64,000 bases of DNA from Temnothorax longispinosus (Eukaryota; Arthropoda; Insecta; Hymenoptera; Formicidae): the NCBI RefSeq assembly GCF_030848805.1, contig NC_092367.1:16301692-16365691 (forward strand), given 5' to 3'. Of this stretch, positions 1-14,205 are shown in pieces. The stretch's first letter is position 1; every line of letters starts with the position of its first letter. Position numbers and translations under genes: made by a program. The notes under the pieces were generated by a model. It had not been told where the DNA came from. It made no database searches and saw only the letters and a list, made by a program, of their open reading frames with translations.

Positions 1-3000
1 ACATTCAATAGATTTATTATAATGAAAAGGCAAATGAGAGATCGCGGTCATCTGTAATGCTGCATTCATCGCCAGAGTGTTTGCTGATATAAATCACACG
101 CATATAATACGTAGAGCAATACTTTCTTTTCAAGCAACACATTCATCTTGTTACCATTTGTTTTTAACGTACTTCCAAACAAACAAAAGGTACATTCATC
201 AACCCTTTATACCAACTCAATATGCCTTCTGTGCCGGAAAAAATGAAGAGCTCCGGACAGCAAAAATTTTGCATATACGAAACTAGAAAAGCAAAATAGA
301 AAAGGGCTTCCTGGGAATCTTTATTTGCCAACAAACATGTGCGATATTGACGTAGCTACGGTATTCCCGGGACTTGCAATTTCGTTAACGCTCTTCTTTA
401 CATCCGCGAATTTTTTTATCGCTTTTAATGATGACGTCGAAAGTAAGTCTCTGCGCAATAATAGGTATCTTTTCTTTCGACGCGACGTGGAAACATGTTT
501 ATCGGCGTTCTTGGAGAACTTTCACACAATTATGAACGTCGACGATGTTTCTCGTCATTAGAATGTCGACATGAATAGGTACGATTTCGATCTTGATTAG
601 ACATAGATTATTGTGTGGAAGAGATTCGAATATATAGAACTGCTGCGATGTTATGGACGATCATAAATCTTTTCACAGCCATATAATATCCCGTAACATA
701 TGCTCTGAAAAAAGAGTAAAGTACTAAACATGAAAGTGGAATGTAACGAATAATTTTTACGTTAAAGGAAAAACACGCATTCGAACAAAGTTGATCTTAA
801 ATTATCCAGAAATTTATATTTCGCAGTATCAACCATTGACTTTAGAATACTCCATATATTGCACATTTTATTTTATATACCTCCCGCTGTTCTCGTTTTT
901 TGCAAAAGAAAATCGAAGAAGTTAAAAAGAAATCGCGACAGAGAGAAAGAGAGCAGTTTGTTACTCCGTAAAATTTGTTACCTTGTTACACGGAAGCCGA
1001 CCGGCGCCGGCGGCGCGGCGGCGCGGCGCTCCGGTGTCCATCGACGCGAAAATGTGATCGCCTCTGACTACGGCGAAACGGCGCCGTTGCGAGATCGCCG
1101 GCTACTGATATCGATAATCATCGTGGTGATCGATGGACGGACATCGCGCAAAGATCGGCTTATCGGGCGTGCTGAAACGCTCGCCGGACACGGCGGCGCG
1201 GCGGAGGAGAGGAGCCCCGATCCGAGGTTCATTGCCACCAATTCCGGCCGACCGGCCGGCGATACAACCGTTAAATATTACGTTCCCGCTCATTTGCATA
1301 CTTACGCGTATGCGTGCGTTAAGGGTGCAATTGCCAGCGATGCATTATAATTTAGCGCGCGAGCATAAGCGTCGATGATGACCGGCCGGCCGTCATGTAG
1401 GGACGTGGTCCTCGGTCCTCGCGTGCGTGATTGAATAAACAGTTCAACCTTTCGCACACGTCCGGGGCGATTGTTGCACGTAGGCGGTGACGAGATGCGT
1501 TTTTCATGCGTATAACTTGCTTGTCGGCCGATCCGATCGGAGATGCGATCGCCGATAGAAGCGAGGCGGTACGCGGCAGGAGAAAAAGAGCGCAATAAAC
1601 GAGAAGACAACTTCAGTGAGTGCATCGCTTCGTATTCGAATTTGATTCGCTGCCTGACGAATAATCGTTACATCTCGATCGTATATTGAAACATGATTTG
1701 ATCATTTCGAGGGTTAATGATGGGGAATCAAGGCGGAACGAGATTCGGCCTAGATTGAAAGAGAAAAGAACGGCGCGCTTTCCACGTTCTCTCACGTTCT
1801 TTGCATACATCCTTCTCAAGTAGTCTGTCAAATCATCAAACGGGCCAATAAATATTATTCTTGTCTCGCGTCAGCCTCCTCCGCCGTGCTCTCCCATGCG
1901 CAGGTGTATTTGGACAGTTCCCGCGTGTTCTCAGGTGTATTTAAACAGTCCGCGTATATCGCGTACGCGGTTTACACAGCGCGCCTCGAGACACGCCGGA
2001 AACGATTTCGTGCGACTCCCAAAGAGGTAGATAGGCAGGTAGGTGAGGTGTAGCGATCGTTCGAGCATGGAAACGATTTGTTTGCACCTGTCCCACCGGC
2101 GAGGTGAGGAAGCTGGAATCTCGGTTGACTAAAATCAAAGGCGAGAAACAAGCCTGGCTCCCGAATAGACGAAGGATTCTGAATGGCCTCCTCTCTAACG
2201 GTCGTCAATCGAAGTGTCGCGTCTATTGGGCTGAAGTGTCAAACAGCTGAGGTATCTAATTCTTAGTCCCGCCATACCAGGAATAATAATGGATAAACTA
2301 GGCACTTTAGACGAGTAGCACGGTCCCATTGAAATTTTTTTGGCACCTCTCTTCGCGTTCTTCAAATCGTAACTTTCGCTCAGTAAACTTCACAAACGGA
2401 CACGGCTGTCAATCTGTCTTATTAGCTGTAACTTAAGTAAAAAAAAATAATCTTAAAAGCTTTTATAGATCTAAAATTTGAAATGCGATGCCGCGCAATT
2501 ATGTTTCCTTTATAAAGAGATGTTGTTTACAAGTATCGAAAGATTAATTTACAATTCTCGATTGGGAAAATAAAAAAAACCGCGTTTGGGATAATTCGCC
2601 GTCCTGAAAACACACTTTTATTTCTCGCGTCACAAACTGAGACATGAATCGATGGCAGCCACGTGCATTTTCGCTGGATAGAATCTCTCGAATCGAACGA
2701 GAAATATTTGTCTAATAATTAATTTACATACATTTAATATCTCGACGCGACGTGCATGACTCCATTTGTCACACATGCACGATACACGTGCGCGCCTTCC
2801 TTTCGAGATCCGCCCAGGACCTCTCTCGAACTTAATTGATGAACACTAATTTGTGTGATTGGACCATAAATCGCGATCCTATACCCTAGCCGCGCGGAGC
2901 CCGTAATTCGATCAGTTTAAATTCGCCATTACGGTCGCCACCCCGGTCGATTTAACGGGTTCCATTCACCGATTTTGGTCGCGCTGAATCATGAAAGCGC

Positions 3001-5583
3001 GTCCATTACTCCAAGTACACGGTCGTACTTTCATATTAAATTAATGAAGCACGAATATATGACACGATAAAGCAGTATTTATCACGTTCATCCTTGTCGC
3101 ATGATTATCTGGAAGTTCTCGTGATGATCGCGAAACTTCGCGAGATGGAGTATGAAAGTATTAACATCTTCCTTGTTTTTTCTTCTTTATGAATTTCACC
3201 CTTTTGCGTCAGCATCGCGGCTCGATCGAGCGCAGCGCGTCGCAAAGTTGCATGCAATGTTATTCATACATATTCATCGGAGCATTTCGCGTTAAACCAA
3301 TAAAGCGTTACGTAATGCCATATCGCTTTCTTCGGAAAAAAAAAGACATTTAGAATCGGGTATCTTGCGTGTCTTCCGGGCATTCAACACAATGTATCGG
3401 ACATCGTTTTTTAATCCGCTCTCGACGACGAAACGGGGCGGAAGTGCGTGATCCGATATGCGGTTGGTTGCAGGCGGTGCCCGCGAGCACCTGAAGTTGA
3501 TTTGCGATACGACCGGCTCGCAAGTGGTATTATTAGTGGATTGTAAAGCATTCGAGCCAAGCTCGAAAATCAACGTGCATTATGGACGATATGATATTCT
3601 CCGGGGTGTCCGGCAGTAAAGAATCCGGCAGATAGCAGGTGGGTGCCAAAGCGGAGAGGCATAATAAATAAACAATATTGTATCTAGGCCGGGATCGATA
3701 TAACCGCGGGTATCGAGAAAAATTATTACCCTGTAATAATTCGCAAACCTGTGTGTGTGTGATTATCTTTGAATATTGTGGCAAATGAAGAAAGTTATCT
3801 CGATACTTCGCCACGTGCATAATTAATTATCGGAATTCTCTCGTATTCTTTAGATAAGGTATCTTCTTGATGTAACGCGTTTATCAGATTTGGTATTTCA
3901 CGCGTGGAAATATTAAAAGATGATGTTCCCTGTTTCCTGTAATATACCGCGCGTAGTTTTTGCATGTATATTCGAGAAGAAAAATTTAGGAATTTTGCTG
4001 CACGATTAAAATAGTAAGAAATTGGCAAATATTTTGCTAACTGATGTATGTACTGAGAAATGCAATGTCACATCTGTATCGCGTACACTTGGCGCGAGAC
4101 ACTACCGTGTCTCTTGATTCATATCTTTATGAGTGTATTATTCTTTGTATATTTTAAACCAGACTCTTTCGCTCTGGCGCCGAAAAGATATATAATATAT
4201 ATATTTAATAATGAAGTGTCAAGAGAGTATAATCAAAGATAACAGACCTGTTACGATCGCGATGAAAATAATAACATCAATATTCGCATTCGGGAATGTT
4301 AACAGGTGCAATCGTGAATCGACAGTTCACCTCCCAATGCGGATGCAATTGACCGATCGAATCTCGATGCTAAACAAATCAACTCGGGTCATTGGCATCG
4401 AAATCGTAAATCGTATTGAACGCGGTTCGAAAGTCGGCCAGCAGCAGCAGCAACAGGTAACCTGCAAAGTTAATGGCGGCTTTGCTTCCTTATTAAAGGG
4501 ACCGATCGCGAGAGAAGGGATGGCATCTGCTCTTCCACCATTGCGAATGTACGTGCGTGAAAAATTCGGTGCGAAAACAGACGGGAATTAGTCATTAATT
4601 TCATGTCGAACGTAACTATTAAGGACCAAACGAGTACACGATTATCGGGTCTGACATATTTATAACGTCAAAATATCGGGGGGAAAGTAAGCTGTATGTA
4701 AATCATAAAATATTAGCACAGCCGAATTAGCTTCTGTAAAAAATACTGTTGTTTGGTAGCAACAATGGCGTTACGTAATGTTGCATAAACGGGCCGCAAA
4801 TTCACAACACTGGAAAACGTAACTGTATCGTTATCTTCGAGAATTTGTTGCAGATGCCACGCGATCTGCATTTTTTCTTTAATGCGTTTTACGAACGACT
4901 ACTCACATCGCGACCGGTTGATCCACTTGTTTGCTTCTCGAGTGGAGTACATCAAGTACAAGCGCGTACGATTTATCTTTCGACATCACATTGTTCTAAC
5001 GGTACGAGATGTAAAATCGCGTTGAGTCGAGCAATACTTAATCTCTCATGTTTGTTCATCCGTGGATTTATTAATTGTATAATATATGTACTTATTTTAT
5101 TTTTCTCATTAGGGGGTTGTAAACGCAAATCTGTCCTAGAAAGTGACATAATAGGGATCTGTGAACTATATGAAAAGTGCTATTAGACCTTTTAATATTT
5201 TTTTGAAATTCGTAGAATGTCGTGCCAACTTCACAGATCCAAGGTATTTCAAGATCGATATTATAGATTTTTAAAGTTAATGAGCGAAATTTAGATTTAC
5301 GCCGAGAAATTATAGCGACTCAGCTTTTGGCTGAGATGTTTGCGTGACGCCGAAATAATTTGGAATAATTTATTTTGCTCTTCAAAATAATTGCGAACGA
5401 CGTTTATAAATACACGTCAAAGAAAGCGGCTCCTGTCGTAACTTAATGCACCGTTAACTAACACGATCGGGATCATCTTCGCAATTGGGAGGTAATTTAC
5501 TCCGCGCGACAATCTTCGATGATATGGGGACATATGAGATCCACCGAAAACTACGGATCATGCGAGAAAAGAAGAAGAAGAAA
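1..5583. other. Non-coding spacer with a CpG-rich patch
   Basis: No supportable gene was found. Open frames here are short, overlap on both strands and lack splice context or family resemblance. A strongly GC- and CpG-rich patch lies at about 990-1290, and a TCAGTG initiator-like word occurs at about 1613, so an untranslated promoter or first exon of a downstream gene is possible but unproven. The rest is AT-rich. Confidence 0.5.
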
Positions 5584-5584
5584 A

Positions 5585-5636
<52 letters not shown>
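5584..5636. repeat. (AC)n/(AT)n compound microsatellite
   Basis: A run of AC dinucleotides passes directly into AT dinucleotides immediately before the left end of the neighbouring MITE. Confidence 0.9.
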
Positions 5637-5637
5637 G

Positions 5638-5852
5638 TACACGGAGAAAATTTTATAGTAAATATTACTATGGTGTCGCACTAGCTGCGGACCATCGAGG
5701 AATTTCAAGTTAAAATACTAAAATTATTGTTTTAAAAACGATTAAATAACGTAATTTTTACCATAAACATAGTAATTTAACTTAAAATTCCTCGATGGTC
5801 CGCAGCTAGTGCGACACCATAGTAATATTTACTATAAAATTTTCTCCGTGTA
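5638..5852. mobile_element. MITE with ~75-bp terminal inverted repeats, TA flanks
   Basis: The two ends are almost perfect inverted copies. The left arm is 5638-5713 and the right arm is 5777-5852, both reading inwards from CACGGAGAAAATTTTATAGT. A ~63-bp AT-rich spacer separates them. Both ends are bordered by TA, as expected for Tc1/mariner-type insertion. There is no transposase frame, so this is a non-autonomous element. The near identity of the arms suggests recent activity or selection for pairing. Confidence 0.85.
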
Positions 5853-8800
5853 TATGTAATATTAATACATTTATTGGTGTATATAACTAGAGAAAAGTGT
5901 AACGTGACAATTTGCATTTTATTAGGTATTTTTATTAGGTAAGTTCTGATATGGCATCTTGTAAAGTTTACGCGCGCGACGACACAGTCATTTTTTCTCC
6001 AACCTGTCAGTCGTTCGATTTTAATATCCGCATCATTGGTTCAATTGGTTGCAATTCTCCGTTGAGCTTAATAAGGATTTATAAATAACGGTATACAGGG
6101 GGTATACCGTGTACGAACTGCACGACGTCTCGCGCAGAAGTATATCTGCCACAGATGGTTGAGGAGCCTTTGTATCGGGATTTTTAGATTCCCCGCTCGC
6201 AACCACTCTGCACCTCATCGGCATCTACTTAATCTCTGTCTCGCGTAATCATCCGCGTACACAGCACATAGTTAATTTCGGATCATCCCGTCTGCTGGAC
6301 GCGCGCTCTGGTCATTTTATTTCGCGACGCGTCGATGTACCATTTATCGAATCACTTTGCGATTTTACGCGCGGCGTCTTGTTAACGAGCTCGACGAAAA
6401 CACGCAGGCTTTCATCTCGTATCACTGACATTGAGAAGAACCTTAAAAGGTTGTTCGATCTATTAAAATTTTAATCAAAGCTTCTATATACTCGATATAT
6501 AACAAAAAATGATTAATTATGGATTTAGATTGAAGTTTAGGCTCCACGTTCGTACGAAATTTTATTTATTTATTTTTTATTATAATTTACGAAGTACGAA
6601 ACTTGCAATGCATGTTGCTCACAGATGGGTTTTTTCTTCAAGCTTCCCAATTCGATAGCATTAATGTATTAAAACGTTGAGTGCTGCGCAGATTTCAATT
6701 AACATTGCAAATTAAAAAAAAAAGATTGAATGTTTAATGCGGTAAGTAACTTTCTTCGTATTTAAATATATAGGCAGTCGCATTTTTTATGTAAATTAAC
6801 CGATATTACAGTAGTGGTGAGTACCACGGCATTCGATTATTGAGAAGAAATCACGTGAAACTGATGTTTCCGTGAAATCATCGACACAAGATTCATAAAA
6901 CCCGTCACAGTAAAAGCGCTTAACCAAGGGGGTAGAGATGAATTTTATAGCACCCTATCTTGGCGCGATACGGCTCACTTGATCTTCGATCTCGTCCCGG
7001 GAGACGCACGGCCCTTTATCGTCGTTAAAAGCCTCATTCTCCTTCTTTTTTCTTTCTCTTTCTCTTATAATCGACCAATGTGCCGCGCCAAAAACAGCGG
7101 AGAACGAGGAGACGACGAGGGCTGCCGTGACAACATCGACAGCCTGATGAGACCGCGAAATTACAGGCGTGGGGCCCCCGTTTGTGGCCGAAGGCGAGTC
7201 ATGGCGAGCTCCGTCTCGAAGAAGTATACACTTCGTCGCGATTAATCAAAATTTTTCTCGGACGCGATTTCTTCGCGACAATCGCCGAAGACGGGGAGGC
7301 CGTCGTTTTGCGTGTTGTTGGCAACTGGTGATCGAGAAGTCTCGCTAAATATTCGCCGCTGACGTGTAAAGTAGCGTCGTCAGTTCCGCGTGCTCTTATT
7401 CGCCAGTGGTGTAATGATCGATTATTATCGACCATCGTGAAAAGCGTCGGCGTGACATTTTTTGGGGAGGGTGTCTCGTTTCGCGGATTCACCTCGTGAT
7501 TGGTTTTAAAGTTGCACATATACACGTTGGAGATCTATCTAATTATGTAACGGGCTCTACATGAGATATCAATAATCATGCCCGCATTCCTAAAGACTTT
7601 CCAAGCGGTCTTTTCGCGGAAACAGGTGGTTACGTCGATGTCTCTTTTCTCTCTTTCTCTCTCCCCCTTTCTTGTTTCTGCTAAACGCTAGTTAAAGTGC
7701 TTTATCGGATAGTAGTTTTTTACTGTTCACTTCATGTAATTAAACCTATCGAATACTATCGACAGATGTCTAGATGAGAAGTCACATCAAGCAAGACACG
7801 TCATGTCAAACGCGAGTTTTTTTTATTTCGACATATCGGTAATATTCGTCGCGATAGACGCTTTTGAGACCTTAATTAATAATGAATAAGTTGTTACAGA
7901 CAACCTCTTCTTTAATTTTAACGCTTTAGGTACATGAAACAGGTATCGAAACGCGTTATATGTATAAATCAATTAAGAGACAAGGGCAATTTTATCAGAA
8001 AATTAAGCTTAGCAATCGCACTTAATTCTGCAATTACGTAAATAAAATATGTATCTAGTATCTGTAATAAATCTATAATAGTAATCACATTTTGTTTTAT
8101 AACTACATTTAACTACATAAATCGTATGTAGCGTTTTATTAGCATCTCTTGCGTAAGCGAACGGTTATTCAGGGTTTATTGTAATCATTGTCGATCCCGA
8201 TGTTCGAAACAAGGCTGGAAAGATCTTTTTAAACCACGCGATCAACTCTCGCAAAATCGATGAGGTATAAGCCGCAATTCTGCCGTTGCACGCACACAAT
8301 TTCTCAGTCAACTATTTATTATACCCTTTTTAGAAGAGGATCATGCCTTTTTTAGAAAGGGAAACATTGCATGTCAACGCCGCCTTCTCGACAATGTAGC
8401 GCTATATTCGCGAATGTGAGATAGTATTTCTATACTATGAGAGAACATAAATCCCAAAATGTATCTAATTGTTGAAAGATTCGACTAATAATTTGCGCCA
8501 CGCAAATTTGGTCGCGATTGCGACGAGACGAGACGCGAGACGCATTGACTGCGACTTATCGCGTACATTATGCAAATTGTAAAGCCTGGACCAATATGCA
8601 AATGTAATTGAAGTCGAGTCCGAGTCGAGTCCAGGGGCATCGAAATCCCAATTGAAATACGCGGCTTTATATGCGTCGTTTTCCTGATATTATTATATAT
8701 ATTTCCACCTCCGCATATATCCCTCAATATATCCCTTGCTCTCCTTCGGGTTGACACGCGATACCGTGTTCTTTCCGCTTCGTGCGACGATCGCTCACGT

Positions 8801-11800
8801 ATAATCTCGAAAGGGACGCCATGTATCTGTGATTTCAGGCGGGACGTGCGCGACATACGGACCGGTCGGGGCATTAATCTCGAAATTATGAGCCAAAAAT
8901 AACGCATGTATATACGGCGCGAATGTCGATACTGACATCGATGCGAATGTCAGTGCGGAATCCGCTACACGTGAACGAGACAACGATATACTCAAAGCGT
9001 CCGACAACCTGACTATCAGATTGATTTTTTAAGGCCGTGAATTTTTCCGTGAGACATATTTCTTAAAATTTACAAAAGCACTAAGACTCGCAAAGCTTAG
9101 GTTTTGAACGATTTTTTAAGAAAGCAAATTAATTTGGAATACAGTAATTTTTATTTTTTCTTCATTGTATCATGAAACTAATCTTATCGTATTTATGTGC
9201 TCCAATATTTTCTAATGAGATAATTATCGCTAAAATGAATAATAAAGCGAGCTAAAGTTGCTTTGTATAAATGGATGTCCCACGGTGAAACGTTCGAAAT
9301 TTATAGAGATACTATCGGTGAGTGAAGGGGAAGAAAGTTCGATTACTCGAAGAATCTGCGCTCGCACGATGGAACTTTGAACGTAAGTTTCGAACACATA
9401 TGTCGTTTAAGGCGCAAAACAACCGAGAAAGTAATTCTGTTAGAATAAAAAATTTATATCTTTATTAACCCACCGATTCAATCATCTTCCGCCATAATGC
9501 AAATATTATTAGCTTTTAAGCTGTGTGATAGGTGCAGACCAAGCTGAAATGACCAAGCGTATGTTTGAAATGCTTTTATCGATAACTTGTTGTTGGATCA
9601 AAAATATCTCTCTCTATATCGTTACGTAATCTACAAGGAGATTTAATTTCAAACTTGTCAATTTTATTGAAACGTTAATGGAAACTTTATACATTTTGTC
9701 ATCACTAGCTGCACTATTTTTCTCACATCGTGATTTATCACATTCTGAAAAATAGATTTATTTAAAGATGTCCACTTCAAAATTCTTCATACCTTAGATA
9801 TTTCACATCATAAACATTCATATATTTCATCTTAACACATTCTTATCTTTTATCATTAAAATTACCGTAAATTTTTAGAAATTACTCCAAACTATCAACA
9901 AGCTTCAAATAGAGATAAATATCGAATAATAAAAGAATTTACGGTCGATTTTTTTTCTCATTTCGTACTTTCTTAATTGAGGAAAGATCCACATAATGAT
10001 ATTTATGAAAACGAGCACATCGGCGCGGCACGATTTATCGTTATTATCCTTAATGACTACCTATGTTGTATATGCATTACTAAACTCTTAAATGCCATGA
10101 CTCGTGACTTATGACTTGAAATCATGCGTAAACCAGTGCGTTGAGTGTGACTCACTCGCGACGCATCCGTCACGTATGAGCGGGAGGACGCCTTTCAGTC
10201 TCCGCCTGAGAAACAGGTTGCCTGTGAAGAACGACTGGAAGAAACGCGAGATACGAGTCGGAACGGGTTAAAGAGAGGAAGAAAGAGCAACGCGGGGGAG
10301 AGAAGAGAAAGGAAAGGGGAGGCGGAAAATGCATTGCATAGTAACGATCTATTTAAGAGCGGAGCGGCGAAACCGCTGACAATTAATTAGACACTTTTGG
10401 ACGATTTAATTACTGACTTTTACGAGTCGTACGAAGGGACGACGCCTTCTGCGATCGAATCCCGAATGGAATGCCACGTAATTGTCAATTAATCCGGGAG
10501 GAATTTCGGGACGATAAAAACAAGGAATGCCTGCGAGCGGAATAAAAATGCAATTTTTTTTAGTTACACGGATCGGCGACTCTCGCTCGGACAGGAAAGG
10601 TTTCATTGAGAATGAGTAAGTTACGATCTATGCCAGTTTGTGGAGCCGAAATCCTGCTAAAGAAAAATCAATTCGATATCCAGAGGATTCGTAACGAAGA
10701 GAGAGCTACCTGCTTTTGCGACACGCATAACGGAGGTTTGCTAAAATTGACGTTTGCATCGCGATAACAACGTATAATCCATATATTTATGTATATGGAT
10801 TATATATAAACGTATAATCCACACACATCAATAAATAATATTCGAAAAAAAGTGGATTGCCGCTTGGCAATCCGCGGTAGTCCGATCGTGTGCCAGTTGA
10901 TTTTCATGCTTCATTAGGCATCGAATTTCAACGGCGACGTAAGATTAAAATTATCATGTTTGTATCGATATGCAGGTCATCAGAATTCGTGTGCAGTAAT
11001 CACCGAATACCATCTCGATGCTGTTGTCAAAACATAAGTTCCATCTACGGTCTATTCTGTCAATAAATCGCGATTTTTCGCGCCGTATAAAATAATTTTA
11101 ATGTCTGCACCATGCAGACAGAGTAGATTTAACGTCGTCGCAATAAACACTGCAATATAGTGCCAATAATATCGATAATGGATATCTGTTTTCGACAGTT
11201 ATAGTATTTCAATCAGTTACGTGGCAACTATTTTCGAACTGAGAATCGTCGCTTTTAAACAGGAGCTTTCTCACAAGAGAGTTACGGGTTTATATAGAAT
11301 TTATTTAACAGATTATCTTGATGCAGTCTATCCTTCATTATTCTTCCTCGTTTCGTTATAGCGTGTAAATTACTATTTCTAGTATCTATGTAGTAGATCA
11401 CTTCATTAGCCTCTAATTTTCTCTCTGTTAGTTTTGCCTTCATCGTAAATGTCGCAACGATTAAACGCGGCAGGAATGATTAATCGACTGACGTTCTTAT
11501 CTTGTTGCTCGCGAGAGGAACGAACGAAAGCAGAGAGTGTTTCTTTCGTCGAGGCTGGCGTCCTTTCGGTGAAGTACGAGCGGAAGGCGGCGATAATTAG
11601 CGGCATGTCGAACGCCACGTACTTTTACGCAGGTATCGGCCCTTAAAAGTTGATGGTTCATATTTCGACGCAACGCGGAGGAGAGACCGAGGGAATCGTA
11701 CGGAATATTGATGCGTCGTCGGCGTCGCTGCTCTTCTTGCGGCGGCGGTAATTGCGAGGGCACGCGAGAGCGTTGCTATTAACATCGAGTTCGCGTGTAT

Positions 11801-12382
11801 TTACGCGATAACGGTTATCCGTGTTACAATCGGCCTGGTGATGAGGTTTCGGACCTGACCGCAAATTTTGTAACGACGCACATTGATAATCGGACACCGA
11901 AACGGACACGACTGATCGAACGCTTACGCGTTCATAACGCTTATAATGGCGTTGTAACTTAAGTACGATAACTTTATACAGCGATATAGCGATCGCGCGT
12001 TTTTAGGTCGAAACTACATTTATGTTCTCTGCGGGATGCCGATGTCTTATCGCATATAAAGTACAAATATCCATGCTTCTGTACGGAAGCAGTTTTAATT
12101 TTTGCCTTGTTGCTTTAGTAATCGCCTAACGTTTTTTGAAGTTTTTTGAACGTACATACGTAGTTAAATTCCTGAATTAATTATTTCTTTACGCAACGTG
12201 TAATGACGTGTTTATCGAACTTCGCCTCAGTGTTTTCCTCGTATTCGATTATCGTAGATTACATGTATTAGTTTGTGATCCTACGCTTCAGATAACAATC
12301 AGTCCGAATTGGCTATAAATTGCTGATTTAAGCACATTCTGTCCACGCATAATAAACTTCGACGAATCATCGACGGTTCATT
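5853..12382. other. Non-coding spacer
   Basis: No coding exon can be supported. A purine-rich GA-type tract lies at about 10260-10335, just downstream of a CpG-containing stretch with an initiator-like TTTCAGTC at about 10195. This is a weak candidate for an untranslated first exon or promoter. Small inverted repeats such as the one around 10780-10805 occur. The rest is AT-rich spacer. Confidence 0.45.
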
Positions 12383-12408
12383 TTGGAAATTTCCTTGGAA
12401 ATTTCCAA
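12383..12408. promoter_or_regulatory. Tandem kappaB-like palindromes
   Basis: The 12-mer TTGGAAATTTCC occurs twice in direct succession, followed by AA. Each copy contains the perfect palindrome GGAAATTTCC, at 12385-12394 and 12397-12406, with centres 12 bp apart and so on nearly the same helical face. The motif resembles NF-kappaB/Rel sites, but no functional evidence is visible. Confidence 0.3.
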
Positions 12409-13710
12409 ATCGATGAAAAAACAACTTCTTCGATTGATGTCACCGTCTTAGAAATCATTGCTTTCTACCATTATTTCGTTCTGTTCTTTGACCGTGACTG
12501 TTGGCCCTGTTACGAAATAATTCTCATGCGTGACACACGCGGACACGCGTTCGCAGTTCGCACTATCTAAATCACTATAATTTGTCATTGAAGATATGTA
12601 CGTGCGCGAATTGGCCGAATTGCACGGCACATCGAGCGAGGAACATCTTCATTTGTAACTTTCGAGCGCAGTTTGAGCCGTAACATTAGTTACCTCGATA
12701 AGAGAATCGGAGTATGCTTTTCACACGTTTTTATCTTTATTACTTTATAAGTATCTATAAGTACGAACAAAACGAACGATTTGTCGTTAAACTTAACACT
12801 CTCTAGTTAAAAACTAAACAGTAAAGTCTCGGTTCTTCGAAAAGTACAGCATTTTACATCAGAGACGGAATAACACCCCGAATAATGTGACGTTCTACAA
12901 TATTATAAGCATATTTCGTCTTTTTTTTTGTATAAATATAATCAAGTTATTATAATGTTGTCGGATATCGTTACATCTTTCATCTGGCTTGCGAACTTTT
13001 TTACGTGAATGCTGCAATTCCTAGTTCTGTCCGATGTCGTCTCGGTAGATTAGTGCTACGAGACGCGACGTACCGCGACACACCGTGCGCCGACTGATAA
13101 AAAAAAATGGAAGGAAACGTGGTCCCGATATCACGCAGCGGGGATACTTTGCGCGCGAGCGGGCAAAAGAAATTCAGGATAGCTCACGTGGTGTCCGGTA
13201 AAGACACCGTTCGGCGCGACCGCAGGCATTATATCGCGCAGGTTAGATCTTCGCCGGGCATAATGCGAGCTTAGGAACGTCGTTACGTCTCGCGCGCGCA
13301 ACGATATAAATTGCACCGTCGTCGGCACGTGCGATTGGGCCAATAGAGCAAGAAACACCGGCGGGCAGAGAGGCTGAAACGTTATGCACAATCGAGCCGA
13401 TGGCACGCGTAAGATAACACGTGCGCCGCGTTCCGCAACGTGCGCGGAACGCCGGACAAAATCGGATGTGCATCTGGCGGTGCAGGTGCCGGCGGATTAT
13501 AAAGGGGTACGGTGGTTGCGTTACACTTCCTGCTACGTCGATCTTCCGGCACGATCGCACCCTCCGACTCCTTGCGATCGGTCACGTCGCACATAGATTA
13601 CTAACCTTCTGTAACTTGGAAGATTTATATACTTATATTTTTTAAGTATCAATGATTTAATCAATGTTTTCAATTATTGTATTTTTTTCATTAGCAAAAA
13701 ATTCGATTAC
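12409..13710. other. Non-coding spacer, partly GC-rich
   Basis: A GC-rich island at about 13030-13600 gives several overlapping open frames on both strands. None has splice structure or recognisable similarity, and their simultaneous openness in opposing frames fits base composition rather than coding. Confidence 0.45.
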
Positions 13711-14205
13711 GGTAACTCGGGGGCCACACTTAAGAAAAATATGATTTTTTGTCCTATTGAGGTATCTTTGCATACTGGTCTTCTTTTTCCTTCTTTTATC
13801 TGTTATTTATATATGGTTTTAATGAAATATTTTGATTCTTTACTATTAAAAAGAAAGAAATACAAAAGTGTTGCAAAAGCGGCATATTACCCCCATGTGG
13901 GGGTAATATGCCACATATACAAACATGTATAGTAATTTAACTTTAGAAGGGCATTCTTGTCTAAAAACATGTAAAAAAATATTTTTATTACAATTTCAAT
14001 AAAACACTAAGAAAATTCTAAAAAGCACGTTGTCATACTTGTCATACTGTACTTACCCCATAAAAACTATAATGCTGACAGGAAGTAAGTAAAACTTGGG
14101 CAAAACGTCAGATATAATATTTTTAACAATTTCACAGTATTTACAACAACGCTCCTAGCTGTAGCTTTGTTAAACATAACGAGTGGCATATTCCCCCCAG
14201 TTACC
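13711..14205. mobile_element. ~495-bp inverted-repeat element with internal hairpin
   Basis: The left end reads GGTAACTCGGGGGCCAC and the right end, on the opposite strand, reads GGTAACTGGGGGGAATATGCCAC, giving imperfect terminal inverted repeats. A perfect palindrome with 15-bp arms and a 2-bp loop (arm GGCATATTACCCCCA) sits at 13881-13912 and reuses the ATATGCC/CCCCC words of the right end. No transposase is encoded. This is probably a non-autonomous DNA transposon of unassigned family; target-site duplication is unclear. Confidence 0.6.

Noticed and set aside
1302..1625. 107-codon minus-strand frame and its overlapping + strand partner
   Set aside because: They overlap antisense in a GC-rich patch with no similarity; likely chance.
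13131..13645. Cluster of overlapping open frames on both strands
   Set aside because: They open together in opposing frames within a GC-rich island and show no splice context or similarity; composition explains them.
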